From Saprospiraceae bacterium (lineage in GTDB: Bacteria; Bacteroidota; Bacteroidia; Chitinophagales; Saprospiraceae): DNA of 41,230 nt. A program made the position numbers and the translations under genes. Positions 33,782 through 41,230 of the stretch are shown piece after piece. A model generated the notes under the pieces. That model worked only from the letters and a program-made list of their open reading frames with translations. It was not told the origin of the DNA and made no database searches. The stretch covers positions 1 through 41,230 of the forward strand of contig JAHDGD010000017.1 of the NCBI GenBank assembly GCA_020627825.1, read 5' to 3'. The first letter of the stretch is position 1. Each line of letters starts with the position of its first letter.

Positions 33782-36445
33782 ATGGAATCAAAAGCACAAC
33801 AAACTATAATCAAAGAATACAAAGAATACCTAAGAGAATATGGACTTGAAGGAGAGCTATATAAGTGGCAATTACTTGCAGAATTTAGAGGGCGTCCGAA
33901 TCCAGCAGCAGCCGATTTCTTTGAAGAAATAAAAGCAGTTAATTTTGGTAATCTTATTTATCCTGTTGGATTAGCAGTTATAAAACACATTTCAAAGGAT
34001 AGAACAAAAGAATATCAGAAATGCTTTCAGTTTCTTTTCGATGAAAACGAGCCTTTGGAAAATCGGATATCCATGTTTCCTGATATGGTCAATAAGATAT
34101 ACCGAGAGATTCAATCGGATGAAAAGTTAGGGCATCATCATGATGAAAGGACGATGGCTACGTTTCTAACCTACTATAATCCAGAGAAATATGCTTTTTA
34201 TAAAAATTCATTTTACAAAAAATACTGTGATTTGCTTGGGATAAAATCCAAAAAGAAAAATCAAAAGTATATTCATTATCTAGCATTACTTGACGATTTT
34301 ATCGAAAATCATCTAAAAAAAGATACGGAGTTGCTTACTATCGTAAAAGGCTTAATTGCACCTATAGCTTTTCAAGATAATAATTTGAAACTATTAGCAC
34401 AAGATATTCTATATAGGTCGCTGGATGAAAAGTTGGGACAAACAAAAAATGAGAATCTCACAAAAAGAATTAACCTCAATGGTGCTAAATTATATAAGGT
34501 TTCAATGGGAGAGAAAGAATTTTCTGACGAAGAAGTAAAGCAAGCCATAAAAGACAAAATTGTAATTATTCATAAAGACACTAAACCAAAAGGAAGGACT
34601 GCAATACCACAAGGAGAAACGTTTACGCATGAAGCAAAAGTAGGAGATTATTTTTATTTAACACATGGCAATAAAGAGATAAAATTGATTGGTAGATTTA
34701 CATCTGATTCGACATTAACTAATATGAAGGATTGGGGAGAAGAAGGATGGGTGGAACGCTCATTTGAAATAATAGAACGCTCTAAACAGTCAAAACCCTA
34801 CAAGAAAAAAAGTAAATGGTGGACACCAAATAATTCTTCAACATTTATAGAAATTCCAGCTAATGAATTACAAGATGCGAATGAGCTAATTTTTAGAGAT
34901 TATTTCAATATTGAGTTTTTCCTAAATGAAAAAGAAGAAATAAAAAGAGAAACAAAAATAAGCATGAATACATCTAATAATTTTTATCCCCTCAACCAAA
35001 TCCTCTATGGCCCTCCAGGTACAGGAAAAACTTACCATACCATCAACAAAGCCATAGCTATTATAGACCCCGATTTTGATTTAGACCAAGAAAGAACAAT
35101 CATTAATGAGCAATTTGAATTGTTAAAAGAAAAAGGACTAGTAGTTTTTACTACCTTTCATCAAAGCATGACTTATGAGGATTTTGTCGAAGGGATCAAG
35201 CCGCAAGAACCAGACAATGAAGGCGAGCCAGTCATCTACAAAATCGAACCGGGTATTTTTAGACAATTATGTGTAGAAGCTGCTTTTTCCAAAGTACAAA
35301 ATAGCAAAAGTGAAATTACTGAAAAGGCTATTGATTTTTCAAGTTTATATGACCAATATATTGAACAGATAAGTGAAGCCTTAACCAAAGGCGAGCCTTT
35401 AAAACTTAAAACAAGAACGGATGGAGTTATTTTAATTAAGAGTTTATCCGCACAAGGAAATATTATTACAGAACATATTGGTGGTAAAAGAGATTATACT
35501 GTATCTAAGGGACGCTTATCAAAAATCAATGCAGCATTTGAAGATATCAATAATATAAGCAATGTCAATGCAGCTTTTAGAAAGATTATAGGTGGTAGTA
35601 ATGCTACTGCATATTGGGCAGTGCTTAATGCTATTCGCCAATTAGAACCTAATACTACTACGACTCAAATTACAGAACAAGTTTATTCTTTCGAAGACAA
35701 ACTTTCAATTATAAAGGAGTTAAGAAGAAAAGATTACCAAACTCCAAGCGACCAAGCCTACGTCCTCATCATCGACGAAATCAACCGAGGCAATGTATCT
35801 GCTATCTTTGGTGAGCTTATCACCCTCATAGAGAAAGACAAACGACTAGGAGAAAAGGAAGCCTTAGATGTGACACTACCATATAGCAAAGACAGTTTTG
35901 GCGTACCCAATAATCTATACATCATCGGCACGATGAATACCGCCGATAGAAGTGTCGAAGCACTCGATACAGCCCTTCGTCGCCGTTTCCGATTTGAAGA
36001 AATGCAACCCGATCCTAAAGTAATTTTAGAAAATACAACTGAAACCAATCAATCAATTAGGGAACTCTGTAAAACGGTATTAGAAACCATCAATAAACGC
36101 ATCGAAATACTACTAGACCGAGACCACCTCATTGGTCATTCTTATTTCTTAACCGTTGAAAACGAGCAAGACTTAAAAGTAGTCTTTGCAGAAAAAATAA
36201 TCCCCTTACTCCAAGAATATTTCTATGGCGATTATGGTAAAATAGCCCTCGTTTTAGGAGAAGAATTTTGTAGCGGAAAAGCAAACCCCAACACCAATGG
36301 CGTCTTTGCAAAAGTGCAACATTACGATGCAGATGCTTATTCCGAAAAGGTCATTTATACCATAGCAGATATTTTCAAAGAGGATTTTAATATTTCAAAA
36401 GCAATTGAAGTATTATTGAATAATAATAGTCCAAATGAAGGGTAA
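33782..36445 (+). CDS. mcrB: McrB-like AAA+ GTPase with extra N-terminal domains
   Basis: This 887-aa protein powers the modification-dependent McrBC nuclease. The N-terminal ~210 residues are helical and unrecognised (FFEEIKAVNFGNLIYP, then HHHDERTMATFLTYYN). Residues ~225-330 look like an EVE/PUA-type modified-base reader (VGDYFYLTHGNKEIKLIGRF, then GWVERSFEIIE). The motor domain has Walker A YGPPGTGKT near residues 412-420, TTFHQSMTYEDFVEGIKP, Walker B LIIDEINRGN near 660-668, and the McrB signature MNTADRS starting at 718, then RRRFRF. It overlaps mcrC by 11 bp. It sits between hsdS and hsdR of one type I system, so both restriction activities are probably expressed together. Confidence 0.9.
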   Translation: MESKAQQTIIKEYKEYLREYGLEGELYKWQLLAEFRGRPNPAAADFFEEIKAVNFGNLIYPVGLAVIKHISKDRTKEYQKCFQFLFDENEPLENRISMFPDMVNKIYREIQSDEKLGHHHDERTMATFLTYYNPEKYAFYKNSFYKKYCDLLGIKSKKKNQKYIHYLALLDDFIENHLKKDTELLTIVKGLIAPIAFQDNNLKLLAQDILYRSLDEKLGQTKNENLTKRINLNGAKLYKVSMGEKEFSDEEVKQAIKDKIVIIHKDTKPKGRTAIPQGETFTHEAKVGDYFYLTHGNKEIKLIGRFTSDSTLTNMKDWGEEGWVERSFEIIERSKQSKPYKKKSKWWTPNNSSTFIEIPANELQDANELIFRDYFNIEFFLNEKEEIKRETKISMNTSNNFYPLNQILYGPPGTGKTYHTINKAIAIIDPDFDLDQERTIINEQFELLKEKGLVVFTTFHQSMTYEDFVEGIKPQEPDNEGEPVIYKIEPGIFRQLCVEAAFSKVQNSKSEITEKAIDFSSLYDQYIEQISEALTKGEPLKLKTRTDGVILIKSLSAQGNIITEHIGGKRDYTVSKGRLSKINAAFEDINNISNVNAAFRKIIGGSNATAYWAVLNAIRQLEPNTTTTQITEQVYSFEDKLSIIKELRRKDYQTPSDQAYVLIIDEINRGNVSAIFGELITLIEKDKRLGEKEALDVTLPYSKDSFGVPNNLYIIGTMNTADRSVEALDTALRRRFRFEEMQPDPKVILENTTETNQSIRELCKTVLETINKRIEILLDRDHLIGHSYFLTVENEQDLKVVFAEKIIPLLQEYFYGDYGKIALVLGEEFCSGKANPNTNGVFAKVQHYDADAYSEKVIYTIADIFKEDFNISKAIEVLLNNNSPNEG

Positions 36446-37706
36446 ACCCAATCATATCACAGTTTACGAACATCAAGCTTTATGGACACATAAAGGTGAG
36501 CAAATATTGACAGAAGATCAACTCTATGCACTTCAAGGGTTCTATGGAGATAAAGGGGTGTTATACTATGATTTGATCCATAAAGGCATTCGATTTAAAG
36601 AATATGTTGGAGTACTACAAGTAGGAAAACTTACCATTGAAGTCTTACCCAAAGCAGATAAATACACCGAAAAAGATGAATGGAGAAAAATCCTCATTGC
36701 CATGCTCCATGCAGTTGGCGTATTCAATATTCATGCTCCAAGTTTATCATCACTTACCGTCAAAACAAATTTTATTTTAGACCTTTACCTTGAGTTGTAT
36801 ATTCAAGAATTAGAACATCTACTACACAAAGGGTTAATAAAAAAATACCGTAGTCAAGAAGGGAATCAATTGGCACTAAAGGGCAGTTTGAAATTTTCCA
36901 AACACATCCAACAGAATCTAGTCCATCAGGAGCGATTTTATACCCAACATACCACTTTTGATCGCCACCATCAAATCCACCAAATTCTCTATAAAGCGCT
37001 TCGTCTTCTCAAAACTATTAACAACAACATAGCATTGCATAGTCGTATTGGAAGTCTCCTATTGGATTTTCCAGAAATGACAGACATAAAAGTAACAGCA
37101 TCAACCTTCAATAAATTAGTGTTCGATCGCAAAACGGCGACGTATAAAAATGCCCTTGAAATAGCTAAATTACTTTTGCTCAATTACCATCCTGACTTAT
37201 CAAAAGGACAACATCATGTATTGGCATTGCTATTTGATATGAATGCCCTATGGGAGAAATTTGTGTACATTACCCTACGTAAAAAACTTAATACAGCAAA
37301 TGTTAAGGCGCAGTCTAAAAAGCTGTTCTGGAAACCAGAAAATGGAAGAAGTTCTTCAATAAAACCTGATATAGTGATCCATTTCGATAATGAGAAGACC
37401 ATTGTATTAGATACCAAATGGAAAAACATCGGAGATAAAAACCCAAGTCCTGAAGATTTACGACAATTGTATGTATATCACGAATATTTCAATGCCCAAA
37501 AAGTGGCTTTAGTCTATCCAGGAAGTACGACCATCAGAAAAGGACAATACTATCACAAAACGAATCAATCCATTGATAGCAGTTCACCAGAGTGCTGTAT
37601 TATTTCGATTCCCACGCACAATAATATAGTAGAATGGCAAAAGTCCATTTATAACCTTATCTTTACAGAATGGATCAACTATAATAATCCCACAACAGAC
37701 ACTTAA
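36435..37706 (+). CDS. mcrC: McrC-family nuclease subunit
   Basis: This 423-aa partner of McrB activates the AAA+ ring and cuts DNA. The N-terminal domain includes IRFKEYVGVLQVGKLTIEVL, typical of McrC. The C-terminal PD-(D/E)xK nuclease core is complete: E274 in ALWEKFV, D312 in IKPDIVI, and D326-T-K328 in IVLDTKWK, followed by RQLYVYHEYF. The gene overlaps mcrB by 11 bp and ends 4 nt before hsdR, so translation of the three genes is likely coupled. Confidence 0.92.
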   Translation: MKGKPNHITVYEHQALWTHKGEQILTEDQLYALQGFYGDKGVLYYDLIHKGIRFKEYVGVLQVGKLTIEVLPKADKYTEKDEWRKILIAMLHAVGVFNIHAPSLSSLTVKTNFILDLYLELYIQELEHLLHKGLIKKYRSQEGNQLALKGSLKFSKHIQQNLVHQERFYTQHTTFDRHHQIHQILYKALRLLKTINNNIALHSRIGSLLLDFPEMTDIKVTASTFNKLVFDRKTATYKNALEIAKLLLLNYHPDLSKGQHHVLALLFDMNALWEKFVYITLRKKLNTANVKAQSKKLFWKPENGRSSSIKPDIVIHFDNEKTIVLDTKWKNIGDKNPSPEDLRQLYVYHEYFNAQKVALVYPGSTTIRKGQYYHKTNQSIDSSSPECCIISIPTHNNIVEWQKSIYNLIFTEWINYNNPTTDT

Positions 37707-37710
37707 TCAC

Positions 37711-40700
37711 ATGAGCTACGAATATTCAGAAGATGGCCTAATAGAACAAGCCACACAAGAAGTTTTAGAAGAGTTAGGTTGGCAAGTATGTACCGCTTGG
37801 CGAAATGAAAGTTTTGGAACGAATGGCTTATTAGGTCGAGATACCAAACACGAAGTAATACTCCGCAAATACCTATTACCAGTTCTCCAGCAGCTTAATC
37901 CAAATTTACCAGATGTAGCTTATTTAGATGCCATAGAGCAAATAGAACAAAAAAATAGCGATAAAGTCCTAGGTAAAATCAATCAAGAAAAATACGAATT
38001 ATTCAAAAAAGGAGTACCCGTTAGTTTTCAAAACGACAAGGGAGAACTCATCAAGAAAAGAGTAAAAGTCTTTGATTTTCGACAGCCTCAAAACAATCAT
38101 TTCTTAGCAGTTCGCCAATTGGAAGTACACGGAGAAATGCACCATCGTCGCCCTGATATTGTAGGCTTTGTCAATGGAATTCCTTTAGTGTTTTTTGAAC
38201 TCAAAGCCCACCATACCGATATCCGAAATGCCTACTATGATAATCTAAATGATTATAAAGACACCATCCCACATTTATTCCATGCCAATGCGTTTATAAT
38301 TCTTAGCAATGGTACAGATGCAAAAGTAGGGACAATCACCAGCCCTTATAAATATTTTTTAGACTGGAAACGAATTGAAGAAGACGAAGAAGGAATCGTT
38401 AGTTTGGATACTATTTTAAGAGGTACTTGTCAGCCTCATCGCTTGATGGATATTTTTGAAAACTTCCTTCTTTTTGACGAATCAGGAGGTGATGTCGTTA
38501 AGATCATGGCAAAAAACCACCAGTATATTGGGGTCAATAAAGTCATTGAAAATGTACAAAACATAGAAGAACTTCAAGGAAAACTAGGGGTGTATTGGCA
38601 TACGCAGGGTAGTGGTAAGTCCTATTCAATGGTATTTCTTTGTGAAAAAATTCATCGTAAACTTGGAGGTGCTTATACCTTTTTAATTATTGCTGATCGT
38701 ACCGAATTAGAAGCTCAATTATACGATACCTTTTCAGGTGTTGGCGTCATCAATGATAAAAATTGTATAGCAGGCAAAAAGACCAAAACGAAAGATGGAG
38801 CAGCACTTACAGGTCGAGAACACCTTCGAGAATTACTAGCTGAAAATCATCGCTATATTTTTTCATTGATTCATAAATTTTCGATTAATCCCAAATTAGA
38901 AGAAGAATATCCCTTAATTACAGAACGTAAGAACATCATCGTTATCTCTGATGAAGCACACCGTACACAATCAGGTACCTATGCTCAAAATATGCGTTAT
39001 CATGCCATCCCAAATGCTTCCTATCTAGGTTTTACAGGAACACCTTTGATAGATGGAGAAGATGAAATGACCAAAAACATCTTTGGGGAATACGTTTCTG
39101 TATATGATTTCAAACGAGCCATTGAAGATGAAGCCACACTTCCCCTAAAATACATTAATCGAGGAGAAAAACTAGCCATTGACAATCCAGAACTAGATGA
39201 AAAAATGGCGTCAGTTTTTGAAAATGAAAACTTAGACGACGATCAAAAAAAGAAATTAGAGTATCTCTTCAAAAAAGACTACCCCATCCTTACTGCCGAG
39301 CCCAGACTCGATGCGATCGCTAAAGACCTAGTATGGCATTTTAATGAACGAGGCTATCAAGGAAAAGCGATGTACGTTGCGCTAGATAAACCTACTGCCG
39401 TACGAATGTACAATCTGATCCAACAACATTGGCAGCCCTACTTAAACGATTTAAAACAACGTATTGAAAAAGCAGATGATCTTCAAGAAGCGCAACAACT
39501 CAAGCGGAAGTATCAAAAAGCAGTCGAGACAGAAATCTGTGTAGTGGTCAGTAGTGAACAAAATGAAATAGATAAATTTCAAAAATTAGGCTTAGATATT
39601 ACCACCCATCGTAAGAAAATGGTGGAACGCGATCTTGAGCAGGACTTTAAAGATGTCGATCATCCTTTCCGTTTAGCCATTGTATGCGCAATGTGGATTA
39701 CAGGCTTTGATGCACCCTGTGTCTCTACTGTATATCTGGATAAGCCAATTAAAGGGCATACGCTTATGCAGACGATCGCTAGAGCGAATCGCGTATACGA
39801 CGATGAAAAAGAGAATGGCTTAATCGTAGATTACGGAAATGTATATAAAAAACTAGAAGAAGCCTACTCCGTGTATGGAGAAGGTGCAGGCAATTCAGGA
39901 GGAAAAACGGATGATAATACAACTTCCACCGCACCCACGGAAAAACTGGAAGCAATCGAAGAAGAACTTCAATCAGCCATAGAAGAAGTCACGCAATATT
40001 TGCAGGAACTAGGATTTTCTTTACAAGAATTGAAAACAGCCAAGGCGATGCAAAAAATAGCCAAGGTAAAAGACGGGGCAGATTGTGTTTGCTTAAATGA
40101 AACAACTCGAACCACCTTTGGCGTCATGGCAAGGCGAGTCTTTAGAAAATATAAGGCATTCTTTCCAGAAATGGGTGCCAAGAAATACACAAAGGATTTC
40201 AATGCAATCGAGGCTATATATGATGCCATACATCAAAAAGTAAAAACAGCAGATGTAACTACCATCATCCGACAACTCCAAGATATTGTAAGCGAAAATA
40301 TTGTCCTTGATACATCACAATTTCAAGATACAGAAGAAGTCTACGTTGATTTATCCACATTAGACTTTGAGAAATTAAAGAAAGCTTTTGCCAAAACTCC
40401 CCGCAAGAATACTACCGTTTATAACCTTCAAAAAGCCATAGATCAAAAGCTCCAACAAATGCTCCAACAAAATCCCCTTCGCTTGGATTTTTATGAGCGA
40501 TACCAAGAAATTATAGCACAATACAACAAAGGAAAAGACCTAGAAGACACCATTAAAGTATTTGATGAACTTACCCATTTCATACAAACACTATCACAAG
40601 AAGAACATCGTGCCATTCGCGAGAATCTAAGTGAAGAAAGCCTAGCCATTTTTGACATTCTCAGAAAAGACAAAGTATTGACCTCTAAAGAAGTAAAGGA

Positions 40701-40941
40701 AGTAAAAAAAGTAGCTGTCCAATTGCTTCAGGTCCTCAAAGCGGAAAAACTCAAAATCGATCATTGGAGAGAGAGTCGTCAAATCTGCGCACAAGTCAAG
40801 GGCGTAATCTACGATCAATTACTTTGGCTACCCCAAGAACGCTATTCCGATCAAGATGTAGGACTCAAAACAGCAAATGTTTTTCAGCATATCTACAACA
40901 ACTATTCAGGAGGAGACAAAAGTATTTATGGGGAAGTGTGA
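37711..40941 (+). CDS. hsdR: Type I restriction enzyme, R subunit (nuclease/translocase)
   Basis: This 1076-aa protein translocates and cleaves unmodified DNA with HsdM and HsdS. The N-terminal PD-(D/E)xK nuclease has D149 in RRPDIVGF and E163-L-K165 in VFFELKA. The superfamily 2 motor follows: Walker A HTQGSGKS (297-304), DEAH (414-417) in ISDEAHRTQSG, GFTGTPL, and a second RecA domain ending in MWITGFDAPC and QTIARANRVY. The C-terminal ~300 residues form a helical HsdM-interaction region with a Ser/Gly/Thr-rich linker near residue 730. All catalytic motifs are present and the length is typical. It is the last gene of the five-gene operon. Confidence 0.95.
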   Translation: MSYEYSEDGLIEQATQEVLEELGWQVCTAWRNESFGTNGLLGRDTKHEVILRKYLLPVLQQLNPNLPDVAYLDAIEQIEQKNSDKVLGKINQEKYELFKKGVPVSFQNDKGELIKKRVKVFDFRQPQNNHFLAVRQLEVHGEMHHRRPDIVGFVNGIPLVFFELKAHHTDIRNAYYDNLNDYKDTIPHLFHANAFIILSNGTDAKVGTITSPYKYFLDWKRIEEDEEGIVSLDTILRGTCQPHRLMDIFENFLLFDESGGDVVKIMAKNHQYIGVNKVIENVQNIEELQGKLGVYWHTQGSGKSYSMVFLCEKIHRKLGGAYTFLIIADRTELEAQLYDTFSGVGVINDKNCIAGKKTKTKDGAALTGREHLRELLAENHRYIFSLIHKFSINPKLEEEYPLITERKNIIVISDEAHRTQSGTYAQNMRYHAIPNASYLGFTGTPLIDGEDEMTKNIFGEYVSVYDFKRAIEDEATLPLKYINRGEKLAIDNPELDEKMASVFENENLDDDQKKKLEYLFKKDYPILTAEPRLDAIAKDLVWHFNERGYQGKAMYVALDKPTAVRMYNLIQQHWQPYLNDLKQRIEKADDLQEAQQLKRKYQKAVETEICVVVSSEQNEIDKFQKLGLDITTHRKKMVERDLEQDFKDVDHPFRLAIVCAMWITGFDAPCVSTVYLDKPIKGHTLMQTIARANRVYDDEKENGLIVDYGNVYKKLEEAYSVYGEGAGNSGGKTDDNTTSTAPTEKLEAIEEELQSAIEEVTQYLQELGFSLQELKTAKAMQKIAKVKDGADCVCLNETTRTTFGVMARRVFRKYKAFFPEMGAKKYTKDFNAIEAIYDAIHQKVKTADVTTIIRQLQDIVSENIVLDTSQFQDTEEVYVDLSTLDFEKLKKAFAKTPRKNTTVYNLQKAIDQKLQQMLQQNPLRLDFYERYQEIIAQYNKGKDLEDTIKVFDELTHFIQTLSQEEHRAIRENLSEESLAIFDILRKDKVLTSKEVKEVKKVAVQLLQVLKAEKLKIDHWRESRQICAQVKGVIYDQLLWLPQERYSDQDVGLKTANVFQHIYNNYSGGDKSIYGEV

Positions 40942-41230
40942 TCATTTTTTTGATTTAAAAAAAACAATTTTAGGTGTGTTCAACTCCATAGGTAAAAGAA
41001 ACGTTTGAGTGAAAAACGTCACCTTGATTTTCCCATCCCCAAATCCCTTTTGCCCCTTCATTCCATACTTCCATTCAGGCGCCGCACATGGCAGCTATCA
41101 TAAATTCTTTGCGTATACTCCATTCAGTTTATATTAGCAGCCATTATTCGCCTTCGCTTCTCCCTTGCTAACCCACATTTGTGGCGTATCATGCCACCCA
41201 CGGCACTGATCTATCCCATCCCTCTTTCTC
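40942..41230. other. Non-coding 3' edge of the window
   Basis: After hsdR there is an A/T-run stretch (to ~40970), then a somewhat GC-richer stretch to the window end. A 34-codon minus-strand frame (ATG at 41072-41074, stop 40970-40972, starting MEVWNEGAKG) has protein-like composition but no supporting context. No clear terminator for hsdR was found. Confidence 0.35.

Overview
The window looks like a chromosomal segment of a low-GC member of the Bacteroidota. The evidence is two probable T9SS-type C-terminal sorting domains ('YPNP/FPNP' type), outer-membrane beta-barrel paralogs, a SpvB/TcdB/Rhs giant protein, and weak Shine-Dalgarno use. Saprospiraceae-like bacteria are a reasonable guess, but nothing here fixes the genus.

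Layout. (1) 491-14923 is a compact plus-strand cluster. It holds two paralogous beta-barrel proteins, a secreted LamG-like/T9SS protein, a 3287-aa exported SpvB-FG-GAP-Rhs protein with a lipase-like toxic tip, and an overlapping ankyrin-repeat lipoprotein that is the likely immunity protein. (2) 14935-16724 carries three copies of a hairpin-headed repeat, a gene remnant and an endonuclease/exonuclease/phosphatase-family protein. (3) 16809-20105 is a minus-strand pair: a sodium:solute symporter and an unrecognised ~632-aa protein. (4) 20106-24345 holds a hairpin-rich gap, phenylalanine 4-hydroxylase, a small Pro-Pro-Pro mini-ORF, a secreted M23 peptidase with duplicated FN3 domains, and a strong terminator. 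(5) 24538-30442 is a retron-like locus. (6) 30509-40941 is a type I restriction-modification operon with McrBC nested inside (hsdM-hsdS-mcrB-mcrC-hsdR).

The most unusual part is the retron-like locus. A ~270-nt candidate msr-msd RNA is bounded by a perfect 11-bp inverted repeat (a1/a2) and lies 21 nt upstream of a 912-aa protein. That protein has a retron-type reverse transcriptase followed by what looks like a degenerate histidine-kinase ATPase fold and a degenerate receiver domain. Six nt later comes a protein with a canonical receiver domain. An IS982-family element with a 7-bp target duplication now cuts that gene. Removing the element and one duplication copy restores a single ~649-aa reading frame ending in a HEPN-type R-x6-H motif. 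I read the ancestral system as a retron wired to two-component-type signalling and a HEPN RNase effector, now probably disabled by the insertion. I do not recognise it as a named retron type.

Regions 5 and 6 together form a defence island. The Rhs/ankyrin/repeat region is a second accessory zone, for contact-dependent or secreted toxin competition. Region 4 is mostly ordinary metabolism and secretion.
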